In this document: positions 7,258 through 15,894 of the stretch, piece by piece
How positions within the stretch are numbered: the stretch's first letter is position 1
Layout of the letters: the number at the start of each line of letters is the position of its first letter
Source of the DNA: Clostridium sp.
GTDB lineage: Bacteria; Bacillota; Clostridia; Lachnospirales; Lachnospiraceae
DNA: 35,023 nucleotides
Direction: 5' to 3'
NCBI GenBank assembly: GCA_023664325.1
Contig: JAMPFS010000024.1
Coordinates: forward strand, 13,378-48,400
Program-made: the position numbers and the translations under genes
Notes under the pieces: generated by a model
Seen by the model: only the letters and a program-made list of their open reading frames with translations
Told to the model about the DNA's origin: nothing
The model's database searches: none

Positions 7258-8553
7258 TTAATCATTAGCGGCTGCCGGCATATCCCCATCTATCATTTTG
7301 AAAGAGGAGTAATTCTCTCCCTCTGCGGGGAACGCCTCCCCTTCCGAGAGGAATGGAGAATCAAATTCACAGCGGAGTCTTTTTCCGATCAGGGAGTTAT
7401 CGTATTCAATGGAGAGGATAAGAGTTTTTTCCAAACTTTCATTATCCCGGTCAAATGCATAGGAAATACGTGGTCCGAATCCCTTTTGTATGTCTTCCAC
7501 TTCCTCTTTTGTCAATGCGTATTCGTATAAAACAGAATCGTCTGTGCGAAATACAACCCTGATGCCGGAGATAAATGGGAGGATATCGGCATGGTTTGAC
7601 TCGCCTGCTTGAAGATACATTTCACCGGATGAGGAAGCGATGCCATTTTTTTTGTAGGTTTCTTTGGCAGATTCGATGCTTACGGATGGCATCCAGTCTA
7701 AATAATTTAATAAATTGAGGGGATAATCATCCACTTCCATATTCTGTTTTTCACCCTGATTGTCAACCAGTAAGTTTAAGCTGAAATTATCTGCTGTCAG
7801 CGGGAGGGTTATGGTTCCGCTGAAAGTTCCATTGCTTTCCGATAAAATGCCACTATATACTTTTCCGTTGTCAAAGGTCAGCAGGGCAGAAATGATGGTA
7901 TCATTGTTGTAGTGAATTGGCGTACAGCAGACAAAGTAATCAACCGTATTGTCGGTTTTGTGATAGTTAAGCGCCTTTACTCCATATTCATAGCTGGAAA
8001 AAGTCTGGTCTAACAGGGGTTCTTCATAATCAGAGGAATCTATATAGGCAGTCTGGGGCTGTATTTGCTGCACATGACCGTAAATACCGGTAGCGGACAG
8101 CACTATCAGCACGGGTGCGGCAAGGGCGCCGATCAGGATAATGGCAAGCGCTATTTTAAACATCCTGTTGAGACGGTTATATTGGGTTTGCAGGGCATCT
8201 GTTTTTTTCACAAGTTCTTCTATTACAAACTGCATGGAAGGACTGTTTTTTTCTGTTTCATTCATATTAGGATCTGCCATTGCATCCGCAGAATCACCCA
8301 TAAAATCATATTGACCGGAAGCTGCTTTAGAGACATTGGTTTTTGGCAAATCAATTGTGTCGTTAATCAGGTCATCCGGTGTCACCTCAAAAATTTCTGC
8401 CAGAAGTTTAATCTTTTCAAGTTCCGGCGTGCTTTGGTTATATTCATATTTGGAGACGGATTGTCTGGAAACACCCAGACGTTCTGCCAACTGCTCCTGT
8501 GTCATGCCTTTTTCGGTGCGCAGGGCATATATTTTTTTCCCTAATGTCATCAT
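7258..8553 (-). CDS. Membrane-anchored XRE-family regulator
   Basis: A Cro/C1-type helix-turn-helix lies at the N-terminus (GKKIYALRTEKGMTQEQLAERLGVSRQSVSKYE, about residues 4-58). A linker follows, then a single membrane helix (about 132-154, FKIALAIILIGALAAPVLIVL). About 270 residues, predicted extracytoplasmic, make up the C-terminus. I do not recognise the C-terminal domain; it looks beta-rich. I chose the start at 8553 because TGGAGGA sits 8 nt upstream; an ATG 15 nt further upstream overlaps that site. The layout suggests a one-component sensor that couples an outside signal to DNA binding. Its targets are unknown. It is convergent with trmB. Confidence 0.8.
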   Translation of the reverse strand: MMTLGKKIYALRTEKGMTQEQLAERLGVSRQSVSKYEYNQSTPELEKIKLLAEIFEVTPDDLINDTIDLPKTNVSKAASGQYDFMGDSADAMADPNMNETEKNSPSMQFVIEELVKKTDALQTQYNRLNRMFKIALAIILIGALAAPVLIVLSATGIYGHVQQIQPQTAYIDSSDYEEPLLDQTFSSYEYGVKALNYHKTDNTVDYFVCCTPIHYNNDTIISALLTFDNGKVYSGILSESNGTFSGTITLPLTADNFSLNLLVDNQGEKQNMEVDDYPLNLLNYLDWMPSVSIESAKETYKKNGIASSSGEMYLQAGESNHADILPFISGIRVVFRTDDSVLYEYALTKEEVEDIQKGFGPRISYAFDRDNESLEKTLILSIEYDNSLIGKRLRCEFDSPFLSEGEAFPAEGENYSSFKMIDGDMPAAAND

Positions 8554-8705
8554 ATAAGAATCCTCCATGTATTTTTATGTTTCGCAATTGCCTGTCATAA
8601 TCTTACATCATCTCTGAAAAAAATGTCTATCAAATAAATTTAACAATTTGCTGACAGAGCGCAATCAATGGTTGCGAAGCCATATTTTAAAAGGCTTTGC
8701 CGTGT

Positions 8706-8735
8706 GTGACAAAATTTTGGGAAGTATCATATAAT
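8706..8735 (+). promoter_or_regulatory. Promoter before the small ORF
   Basis: GTGACA (8706-8711) and TATAAT (8730-8735) are 18 nt apart. The next start with a ribosome binding site downstream is the TTG at 8821, which supports that short gene being expressed. Confidence 0.55.
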
Positions 8736-8820
8736 AGATATATATTTCTGTTTTAAGCAAAAAACCAGACAGGGTTATGCGTGTACATTGTTATGATTTT
8801 ATGGGGAGGAAGTGGAAAAT

Positions 8821-8952
8821 TTGAAGAAGTTAGGTTTGCAGATTTCCGGGAAGCTGTATGAGGTCAAAAAACAGTATCCTGCGGTAAAGGAATTTGGAAA
8901 GCGGATGGATACAGTGAAGAAAGAATTGAACCGCAGCGGGGAACAAAAGTAA
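8821..8952 (+). CDS. Small basic protein, 43 residues, unknown
   Basis: A TTG-initiated ORF of 43 codons beginning MKKLGLQISGKLYEVKK and ending in NRSGEQK. A strong GGGGAGGAA ribosome binding site lies 11 nt upstream and a promoter about 85 nt upstream. A GTG at 8812 is in frame but overlaps that site. The peptide is lysine-rich, probably helical, with no membrane segment or signal peptide. I do not recognise it. It lies between the divergent XRE regulator and the TetR gene. Support comes from promoter plus ribosome binding site plus coding-like composition; a non-coding transcript is the alternative. Confidence 0.5.
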   Translation: MKKLGLQISGKLYEVKKQYPAVKEFGKRMDTVKKELNRSGEQK

Positions 8953-8981
8953 GAAATGTCCTAATATTTTAAAAAATTTTG

Positions 8982-9011
8982 TTGCGAAAGCAGTCCATTC
9001 TGTATTATGCT
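8982..9011 (+). promoter_or_regulatory. Possible promoter of the TetR gene
   Basis: TTGCGA (8982-8987) and TATGCT (9006-9011) lie 18 nt apart, just ahead of the AAAGGAG ribosome binding site of the TetR gene. Both boxes deviate from consensus. Confidence 0.35.
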
Positions 9012-9040
9012 AGAATAAAAAGGGACAAAGGAGATTATTT

Positions 9041-9616
9041 ATGCCGCCAAAAATTAAGACATCCAAAGAGGATATTATTCATGCAGCATTTGAATTAGTG
9101 AGGGAGCAGGGAATCCGGGCATTAAATACCAGAAGCCTTGCAGCAAGGCTCGGGTGTTCTGTACAGCCTTTGTTTCGGGCGTTTGAAAATATGGAGGATT
9201 TAAAGGGAGCTGTTTTGAACAGGGTGAAGGAGTACTATTTTGATTACCTGAGAGCTTCCATGAATCTTGAAGACGGGCTGGTTGGTTTGGAGATGGCATA
9301 TATCCGCTTTGCAAATGAGGAAAAACATTTATTTCAATGGCTGCATATGTTAGACCGCTATGCGTTACAGGCTACCAGTGATTTTTCAGATTCAGAAATC
9401 AACAAAGAGATTGTGGAAATGATGATGAAAATGACGGGATTAAGCGTGGAGGATTCCAGAAAGCTTTATGAGGGCTGTTTTTTTACTGCGCACGGTATGG
9501 CAGTCATGCTTGCCACAAACCACTGCGCGCTTTCCGAGGATAATATCAGGGAGATTATGGATTCGGTATTTTATGGGCTGGTGATGAAATTGACAAGCCG
9601 GGAAAAACCGGTATAA
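9041..9616 (+). CDS. TetR/AcrR-family transcriptional regulator
   Basis: The N-terminal helix-turn-helix is clear: KEDIIHAAFELVREQGIRALNTRSLAARLGCSVQPLFRAFENMEDL, about residues 8-55, matching the TetR DNA-binding domain. The remaining 135 residues form a helical ligand-binding and dimerisation domain without recognisable specificity; the WLHMLDRYALQ segment and C-terminal helices resemble TetR_C-type domains of WHG kind. The length of 191 residues is usual. AAAGGAG lies 8 nt before the ATG. The downstream hisA-like gene has its own promoter, so an adjacent target operon is not obvious. The ligand is unknown. Confidence 0.85.
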   Translation: MPPKIKTSKEDIIHAAFELVREQGIRALNTRSLAARLGCSVQPLFRAFENMEDLKGAVLNRVKEYYFDYLRASMNLEDGLVGLEMAYIRFANEEKHLFQWLHMLDRYALQATSDFSDSEINKEIVEMMMKMTGLSVEDSRKLYEGCFFTAHGMAVMLATNHCALSEDNIREIMDSVFYGLVMKLTSREKPV

Positions 9617-9625
9617 AGGTTAAGT

Positions 9626-9654
9626 TTGTATTTCGGTATAAAACATGGTACAAT
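9626..9654 (+). promoter_or_regulatory. Promoter of hisA-yfhO-kinase operon
   Basis: TTGTAT (9626-9631) and TACAAT (9649-9654) are spaced by 17 nt, 33 nt before the hisA ATG, with TAGGAG as ribosome binding site. Confidence 0.55.
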
Positions 9655-9687
9655 ATCACTATTATTTGATGATTTTAGGAGATTATT

Positions 9688-10461
9688 ATGCAGTTTCGAC
9701 CGTGCATTGACATACATAACGGGAAAGTGAAGCAGATTGTAGGTGGCTCCCTTAAAGATGCGGACAACCAGGCGCAGGAGAATTTTGTGGCGGGGCAGGA
9801 TGCAGCATTTTATGCATCTCTTTATAGAAGGAGTGGAATCAAAGGCGGACATATTATTCTGCTCAATAAAGCGGGAACGGAATACTATGAGGCAGATGTA
9901 GAGCAGGCACGGCTGGCGCTAAAGGAATATCCGGGAGGATTGCAGATTGGCGGCGGAATTACTGCGGACAACGCAGCCCAATTTTTGGACATGGGCGCCA
10001 GCCATGTCATTGTAACATCCTATGTGTTCTCGGATGGGCAGATTGATTATGGCCGGCTTCACGCTTTGGTAAAGGCGGTCGGGAAAAAACATTTGGTGCT
10101 GGATTTGAGCTGTCGGGAGAGAGATGGGCAGTACTATATTGTGACAGATCGGTGGCAGAAGTTTACGAAGGAGATTGTTTCAGCAAAGACAATCGAAAAA
10201 TTACAGGATGCTGCGGATGAGTTTCTGATTCATGCGGTGGATGTGGAAGGAAAAGCAAATGGAATCGAAAAGGAGCTTGTTAAGATTTTGTCGGAGTATG
10301 CGGGAATCCCTGTCACATATGCCGGCGGTGTGGGTTCTTATGAGGATATTGAAACATTAAAAAGGCTTGGGAAGGGCCGGCTTAATGTCACGATCGGAAG
10401 CGCTTTGGATTTGTTTGGAGGAAACCTTCATTATGACAGAGTAATTGGGATGATGGATTGA
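9688..10461 (+). CDS. hisA: Eukaryotic-type HisA (ProFAR isomerase)
   Basis: Predicted to isomerise ProFAR to PRFAR in histidine synthesis. It is a (beta-alpha)8 barrel of 257 residues. The signature blocks CIDIHNGKVKQIVGGSL, LQIGGGI, VIVTSYVFSDG, LVLDLSCRERDGQYYIVTDRWQ, FLIHAVDVEGKANGIE, VTYAGGVGSYEDIE and TIGSALDLFGGNL match, from memory, the eukaryotic HIS6 branch of HisA rather than the shorter common bacterial form. Catalytic aspartates are plausible at D8 and in HAVDVEG. No other his gene is nearby. A yfhO-type gene follows after 12 bp. Whether it serves as the cell's HisA or a paralogue with another substrate cannot be decided here. Confidence 0.85.
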   Translation: MQFRPCIDIHNGKVKQIVGGSLKDADNQAQENFVAGQDAAFYASLYRRSGIKGGHIILLNKAGTEYYEADVEQARLALKEYPGGLQIGGGITADNAAQFLDMGASHVIVTSYVFSDGQIDYGRLHALVKAVGKKHLVLDLSCRERDGQYYIVTDRWQKFTKEIVSAKTIEKLQDAADEFLIHAVDVEGKANGIEKELVKILSEYAGIPVTYAGGVGSYEDIETLKRLGKGRLNVTIGSALDLFGGNLHYDRVIGMMD

Positions 10462-10473
10462 TGAGAGGGACGA

Positions 10474-13110
10474 ATGGCGATGAAGCTTGATCATATATGG
10501 GAATTATTAAAAGATAAGTATGTATATACCGTAACATTTTTGATTGCATTTTTGATGATGGCAGGCGCATGGGTGATTGGTGAAATTGGCCCCTTTGGCG
10601 GAAGATGCCTGGTGGTGGTAGACGGTGTCCATCAATATCTGCCGTTTTTTGCAGAATATCAGGATAAGCTTAAGAATTTAGATTCGCTTCAGTATACAAT
10701 GGATGTGGGGCTCGGCAATAATTTTTTGTCACTGTGGTCTTACTATCTGTCAAGCCCCTTTAATTTGATTGTATTACTCTGTAATAAGAGCCATCTGCCG
10801 ATGGCGCTGAATCTGGTAATTTCTGCCAAGATTATACTGGGAGCATTGTGTTTTGCTTATTTTTTGATGCATGCAGGTAGAAAACCGGTCAAGAGTCCGG
10901 GAATTATTGTGTTTTCCCTCTTTTATGCATTTTCGAGCTTTGCAGTGGGTTATTACTGGAATCTGATGTGGTTAGATGCGGTATTTGTATTTCCGCTTGT
11001 GATACTGGGCATGGAGCGGATGTTTACAAAGAAGGACAGCAGGATGTATATAGGAGCGCTGTTTTACTGCTTCTTTTGTAACTATTACATCAGCTTTATG
11101 ATCTGCCTGTTTTTGGTGCTGTGGTTTTTTACTTTTCATTTCAGGAGTGTTAAGGACTTTTTTTTCAAAGGCATACGGTTTGCAGCGGCATCTCTTATAA
11201 CGGCGGCATTGGCAGCGGTGGTTTTGCTTCCTGCATATAAGGGAATTATGACGACTGCCTCCGCAGAGTTTGAACTGCCCGAATGGGAGTTTTATGGTTC
11301 GTTCGCAGATACTCTGCGGTCGCATCTGTTTTGTTCGGAGGTTATGACGAATCAGGTTACAGATGCGGGAACGAATCTGTACTGCGGCATTTTTACGATA
11401 CTGATGGCATTTATGTTCTTCTTTGTGCGGGAGATATCTGCTGCCAAGAAGATAAAATACGGGCTGCTTTTGGTATTGTTTGTCGTAAGTTTTAACAACC
11501 AGCTTCTTAACTATATCTGGCATGGGTTCCATAACCAGTATGGGATTCCAAACCGTTTTGCATTTTTATATATTTTTGTGCTTTTGCTTATGGCTTATGA
11601 GGTCTATTTAAAGCGGGAACATTTGAGGCTGTCAATGGCGGTTTTTGCATATCTTGCAAGCATGCTGTTTCTCATCTTCTGTTACTATAATGCAAAAGTT
11701 ACCTATGACACGAAGGTTTATGTTTTGACAGGCGGGCTGCTCACCCTTTATCTGGTATTATTTGTGCTTCACAGAGAGCTTCCGGCAGGAAAAAAGGTTT
11801 TACAGTATTTGATTTTGTTTGTGGTTATCATGGAGATGGCGGTCAATGGATTTTTCGCTTTCGGGCAGGTGGGTTCTTCCGATCCGGCATATTATTATGG
11901 AGACACAGCGGTTTTTGAAAAGCTCAGAGACAGGGTAGAGGAGGCAGAGGACGGATTATACCGTTCGGATATTCTCGAGCCGCTTTTTGTGGATGAGGCA
12001 ACCTGGTATAATTTAAAAAGCGTAGGCATTTTTGGGTCTACTGTCCGTGGTGAGCTGGTTGATATGATGAGCGACCTGGGATTTTATACCGGGGCAAATG
12101 AATATCTTTATTATGGGGCAACACCGGTCACCAATGCGCTGCTTGGCGTAAAGTATGTTTATACAAGAACGGGTGACTATGTAAATGTCGAGATGGAGCC
12201 GTATGACAGCGAAGAAAATATTACGGTGTACAGGAATCCGTATGTGCTTCCGATTGCCTATATGGTAGAGCAGGATGCAGTGTATTTTGATACGGAGGAT
12301 AATGGACCATTTACTGTCCAGAATGAACTTTGCGGGGCTTTGACGGGAATTGAACCGGTATTTACGACCATTTATGATGATTTGCAGTTGGAAGTCTATG
12401 GAACCAATCTTGAGGTTAAGAAACGGGATGATTACAATGCAGACTATACGAAGGCAAATGAGAGTGGAAGGGCGGATTTTATATACACCATACCACGGGA
12501 TATGGATTTGTATGTGAGCTGCCGGGGAGCAAATGTACATAAGATTGCACTGCTCATAGATGGCAATGAGGTTGCATTTGACCGCTATCAGGGGCAGACT
12601 TTCCATGTCGGCAAAATGAAGGCGGGACAGATGGTGGATATCCAGTTTAATTTGAATGATGGAGAGGACTTAAGTGGAGATTTCTACTGTTATCCGATGG
12701 AATTTCAGGAGAGCCAGTTTGTGGCATTTTATAATAAACTGATAAACCGGAGCATGAAGGTTACGAAGTACCAGGATCAGAGGATAGAAGGGCATATTAC
12801 GGCAGAAGAAGACGGATGCCTTATGATATCTGTTCCTTATGATGAAGGCTGGAGCATTTATGCCAATGGAGAGAAACAGTATACCTATCCGCTGATTGGC
12901 GGTTTGACCGGAATGGATTTGCCAAAAGGCGATTATGATATTAAAATGGTATATCATTGTCCGGGCCTGTTGACAGGATTTATTACGACACTGCTTGGGA
13001 TTTTGCTGCTTGCAGTGTTATTGCGGATTGAAAGACGGCAAAGAACCGCCGGGGTTGACCAGGATTTTTCAAAGAAGCGGAATCAGGAAGAGAAGAATGG
13101 GGGGTTATGA
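10474..13110 (+). CDS. yfhO: YfhO-family polytopic membrane protein (GT-C-like)
   Basis: An 878-residue protein whose first half carries about a dozen hydrophobic helices, with the conserved loop GGRCLVVVDGVHQYLPFFAEY after the first helix and SFAVGYYWNLMWLDAVFVFPL further on. A large soluble domain follows (about 450-850) with a beta-rich end (SVPYDEGWSIYANGEKQ), then a final helix (GFITTLLGILLLAVLL). This is the layout of YfhO proteins, which in Bacillus and Listeria act with undecaprenyl-phosphate sugar synthases to glycosylate wall or lipoteichoic acids. Here no such synthase gene is adjacent, so the acceptor is unknown. The start could be 10474 or 10480. It is 12 bp after hisA and 1 bp before the kinase. 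Confidence 0.85.
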   Translation: MAMKLDHIWELLKDKYVYTVTFLIAFLMMAGAWVIGEIGPFGGRCLVVVDGVHQYLPFFAEYQDKLKNLDSLQYTMDVGLGNNFLSLWSYYLSSPFNLIVLLCNKSHLPMALNLVISAKIILGALCFAYFLMHAGRKPVKSPGIIVFSLFYAFSSFAVGYYWNLMWLDAVFVFPLVILGMERMFTKKDSRMYIGALFYCFFCNYYISFMICLFLVLWFFTFHFRSVKDFFFKGIRFAAASLITAALAAVVLLPAYKGIMTTASAEFELPEWEFYGSFADTLRSHLFCSEVMTNQVTDAGTNLYCGIFTILMAFMFFFVREISAAKKIKYGLLLVLFVVSFNNQLLNYIWHGFHNQYGIPNRFAFLYIFVLLLMAYEVYLKREHLRLSMAVFAYLASMLFLIFCYYNAKVTYDTKVYVLTGGLLTLYLVLFVLHRELPAGKKVLQYLILFVVIMEMAVNGFFAFGQVGSSDPAYYYGDTAVFEKLRDRVEEAEDGLYRSDILEPLFVDEATWYNLKSVGIFGSTVRGELVDMMSDLGFYTGANEYLYYGATPVTNALLGVKYVYTRTGDYVNVEMEPYDSEENITVYRNPYVLPIAYMVEQDAVYFDTEDNGPFTVQNELCGALTGIEPVFTTIYDDLQLEVYGTNLEVKKRDDYNADYTKANESGRADFIYTIPRDMDLYVSCRGANVHKIALLIDGNEVAFDRYQGQTFHVGKMKAGQMVDIQFNLNDGEDLSGDFYCYPMEFQESQFVAFYNKLINRSMKVTKYQDQRIEGHITAEEDGCLMISVPYDEGWSIYANGEKQYTYPLIGGLTGMDLPKGDYDIKMVYHCPGLLTGFITTLLGILLLAVLLRIERRQRTAGVDQDFSKKRNQEEKNGGL

Positions 13111-13111
13111 C

Positions 13112-14923
13112 ATGGAAAAAAGTAAACGTTCAGTAAAATGGAAGGCTTTGTATCTGCTGCTTTTGCTGATAATGGTAGGAATGGTAATCATTGGGGATTT
13201 GATGGTGTTTGGACAACTGGATCGTTTAGGGGTTGATGAGAACATAAAGCAGGAGATTACCATTTTTTCGGTTGTGATTATTGTATTTGCTGTGGGAATT
13301 GGCACATTCATGCTCCTTTTCATGCAGGGGGAGGAAAAGGCATCCATTACACAGAGTGACAAGTACAAAAAGCTTTTTTTGAACCTGCCGATTGGTTTTG
13401 CGCAGGCGCAGATTTTGAGGGATCCGAATACGGGGCATAATCAGGGATATAAGATTACGGATGCCAATGAGACATTTGGCAGATTATTTAATCTGGATGT
13501 GTCAGACTACTATAATAAGATGATTTCAGAAAGCAAGATCGGGGTTTTGCAGGATATCAATGCATGGTTTGAGGCTTACAATAACTCCGGCACAAAGCTC
13601 GGTGAACTGCTCTCGGTTGAGATTACGATGGAGACACAGGGAAAGACTTTCAGCACGATTATGTATAAGTCTGAGGCAAACTATATCAACATGGTGGTTA
13701 TTGACATTACGGAACAAAAAGAGACGGAAAATAAGCTGTCGGTAGCGATTAAGGATGCAAATGCCGCCTATAAGACCCAGTCGGAATTTCTGGCAAATAT
13801 GTCTCATGAAATACGGACGCCGATCAATGGCATTTTAGGAATGTTGCAGCTTACACTGATGGCAGATGATTTGCAGGCAGATTACAGGGATAATCTGACT
13901 ACCGCCAAGAATTGCGCGGACACATTGCTTCGTCTGATTAATGATATTCTGGATATTTCCAAGTTAGAAGCCGGAAAATATAACCTGAAGGAAACGGATT
14001 TTGATATCAAGGCGGCAATTGAGGAGACGGTTGCAGCGCAGGTGCCGCTTGCCAAAGGCAAATTGCTGACACTCGACTGCACCTTTGGCGGCACAATGCC
14101 GAAGCTTGTCAGGGGTGATGAACAGCGAATCCAGCAGGTACTCAACTGCCTGCTTTCCAATGCAATCAAATTTACGAGCGAGGGCGGTATCCGGGTCAAG
14201 GTTGCCTGTATCGACGATTCGGTGGATAAGATTATTTTAAGGGTCGCTGTTGCGGATTCCGGTATCGGAATTGCAGAGGAGGACAAGAATAAATTATTTA
14301 TCCGCTTTTCGCAGGTGGATGCATCAGACACCCGTAAATATGGCGGCTCGGGATTAGGGCTGGTTATCACAAAGCAGATTGTGGAACTGATGGGCGGTGA
14401 TATTTCCGTACAGAGTAAAGAGGGACTTGGTTCTACATTTATTGTGGAGGTGCCTCTTAAGATTGTCAAGGCGGCAGAGGAGGATACGGAACAAAACGCA
14501 GAGGAGGATGCGGCAGTATTTTCCATCATGGGGCATAATCGGGCAAGAATCCTCGTTGCAGAGGATGAGCCTGTAAACCAGCAGGTAATCGGCAAACTGC
14601 TTGGCATGGCAGGATATTCTTATGATATTGCAGAAAACGGCGCAAAGGCGGTGGAACTGTTCCGTCAAAAGGAATACCAGGCAGCGCTGTTTGATGTACA
14701 GATGCCGGTTATGGATGGTCTGGCAGCAACCCAGGAAATCCGCAAAATCGAGCAACAGGAGCAAAAGAAGAGAATGCCGATTATTGCAGTGACTGCCCGG
14801 GCTATGTTTGGTGACAAAGAGCGTATTCTTGAGGCAAAGCTGGATGATTATATAGCAAAGCCGTATAATTTAAATGATGTGGTAGAAATTCTTAATAAGT
14901 ATGTGGGTGACGAAAACCGGTAA
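13112..14923 (+). CDS. Hybrid sensor histidine kinase/response regulator
   Basis: A 603-residue protein starting at 13112, right after the yfhO stop; the same frame is open upstream, but only inside yfhO. Two membrane helices (about 11-33 and 50-71) enclose a very short outside loop. A PAS-like domain follows (about 83-200), then HisKA with SEFLANMSHEIRTPINGILG (H232 as phosphoacceptor), HATPase with N-box NCLLSNAIKFTSEGG and G boxes DSGIGIAEED and GGSGLGL, and a C-terminal receiver (ILVAEDEPVNQQ; phosphoacceptor about D528 in LFDVQMPVMDG). No Hpt domain or partner gene is adjacent, so the output is unknown. The small sensor loop suggests cytosolic or membrane sensing. Confidence 0.92.
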   Translation: MEKSKRSVKWKALYLLLLLIMVGMVIIGDLMVFGQLDRLGVDENIKQEITIFSVVIIVFAVGIGTFMLLFMQGEEKASITQSDKYKKLFLNLPIGFAQAQILRDPNTGHNQGYKITDANETFGRLFNLDVSDYYNKMISESKIGVLQDINAWFEAYNNSGTKLGELLSVEITMETQGKTFSTIMYKSEANYINMVVIDITEQKETENKLSVAIKDANAAYKTQSEFLANMSHEIRTPINGILGMLQLTLMADDLQADYRDNLTTAKNCADTLLRLINDILDISKLEAGKYNLKETDFDIKAAIEETVAAQVPLAKGKLLTLDCTFGGTMPKLVRGDEQRIQQVLNCLLSNAIKFTSEGGIRVKVACIDDSVDKIILRVAVADSGIGIAEEDKNKLFIRFSQVDASDTRKYGGSGLGLVITKQIVELMGGDISVQSKEGLGSTFIVEVPLKIVKAAEEDTEQNAEEDAAVFSIMGHNRARILVAEDEPVNQQVIGKLLGMAGYSYDIAENGAKAVELFRQKEYQAALFDVQMPVMDGLAATQEIRKIEQQEQKKRMPIIAVTARAMFGDKERILEAKLDDYIAKPYNLNDVVEILNKYVGDENR

Positions 14924-14936
14924 TATGTGTGTATAC

Positions 14937-15176
14937 TCAGGCGGTGTCTTCTATGTTGGATGATTTGGCAAGCATGCGAACCTGTTTTAAGAGGAATTTA
15001 TACCGCATATAAGCGCCTTTTAGCTGGTAGGCATAACTGTCTAGGAGATCGGGGTCTGTCTGGCTGTTTAAATGAGATAAAAGAGTGTCAATCTCCTTTT
15101 TGGTGTCTGCCATTTCATGCCGTAAAGAAGAATCTGTTATTACAGTTTGTGATAATGGGTTCTTTTTTTTGCGCAT
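14937..15176 (-). CDS. DUF2508-like (YaaL-type) small protein
   Basis: A 79-residue charged helical protein. The core TKKEIDTLLSHLNSQTDPDLLDSYAYQLKGAYMRYKFLLKQVRML fits the DUF2508/YaaL pattern of a conserved helix ending in Y-x-x-L...Y.FLL. That family is common in Bacillota and has no established function. AAGGAGAA stands ahead of its ATG. It runs against the hybrid kinase (convergent, 13-bp gap) and diverges from the Tad cluster. In many genomes this family sits beside recR/bofA near the origin; here those neighbours are absent. The family assignment is by eye from a short protein. Confidence 0.65.
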   Translation of the reverse strand: MRKKKNPLSQTVITDSSLRHEMADTKKEIDTLLSHLNSQTDPDLLDSYAYQLKGAYMRYKFLLKQVRMLAKSSNIEDTA

Positions 15177-15250
15177 TTTTTCTCCTTTCCCTAGTGGTTC
15201 TATTTAAGTATAGGCAGGGATTGTCTGATTTATTCCTGATTTTGGAATTA

Positions 15251-15288
15251 TGACAGAATGATTTTTCTTTCTGTATCATTTGACAGAA
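15251..15288. promoter_or_regulatory. Symmetric motif upstream of the Tad cluster
   Basis: TGACAGAA occurs twice (15251-15258 and 15281-15288). Between and overlapping these lies the inverted pair AATGAT (15257-15262) and ATCATT (15275-15280). It is in the divergent region between the DUF2508-like gene and the Tad cluster, about 160 nt before the first tad start. TTGACA at 15280-15285 could also be a -35 box, but I see no good -10. Confidence 0.3.
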
Positions 15289-15444
15289 GTGTGTATAGGG
15301 GTGGCAATGGAATATGTATGTGAAGTCATAAACAAGGGATGAATGATGTATATTTTATGTTTATTATGTATTCTTAGTCATAATCATAGACAGGGAAACA
15401 GCCGGGGAATTATAATGGCAAAAAATCAAACGAAGGAGGAATGT

Positions 15445-15894
15445 ATGATTGATTTAATGACGAAATGCGCAGCGGGATTACTGCTTTGCAGAGCCGTATA
15501 CACAGACGTGAGAAGTCAGAAAATTGAAAACAGGCTGATTGCCTGCGGGCTGGTATGTGGGATTGTTTTGGCGGCGATCCGGGATGGCCCCAAAGGGGTA
15601 TGGCACAGCATCAGTATGGTGGGAATCGTGTTTGCAGCGCTTATCATTTTGTTTGTCATAAAGGGGTTAGGAGCAGGTGATATTAAGCTGTTTTGCATGC
15701 TGGCGGCATTTTTCCCGTCTGATATTTTAAAGATTGTTATCGTGTCCTTTTTTGCAGGAGGAGGTATTGCAATTGTCAAAATACTTTGGCGGTTTATCAG
15801 AAAGCAGGCTTTGCATGTGAGGCACGAGACAATGAATTTTTCTGTACCGGTTATGATTGGAACAGGACTTGTGATTGGGGGAATCTGTCCGTGA
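15445..15894 (+). CDS. tadV: Type IV prepilin peptidase of Tad type (TadV/CpaA)
   Basis: An A24-family aspartic protease that would cleave the leader of Flp-type prepilins in the membrane. It has 149 residues in several hydrophobic helices. The two catalytic aspartates are expected in AVYTDVRSQKIEN and in the GxGD motif GLGAGDIKLF. It lacks the methyltransferase domain of longer PilD proteins, as usual for Tad peptidases. The start at 15445 is set by AAGGAGG 5 nt upstream; an ATG at 15415 is in frame but less well placed. It is first in a tightly coupled operon and its stop overlaps the tadZ start (GTGA). Confidence 0.9.
   Translation: MIDLMTKCAAGLLLCRAVYTDVRSQKIENRLIACGLVCGIVLAAIRDGPKGVWHSISMVGIVFAALIILFVIKGLGAGDIKLFCMLAAFFPSDILKIVIVSFFAGGGIAIVKILWRFIRKQALHVRHETMNFSVPVMIGTGLVIGGICP

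Noticed and set aside
13882..14607. 241-codon minus-strand ORF
   Set aside because: Antisense to the kinase domain of the hybrid sensor kinase; Ser/Pro/Ile-rich shadow of a well-supported gene.
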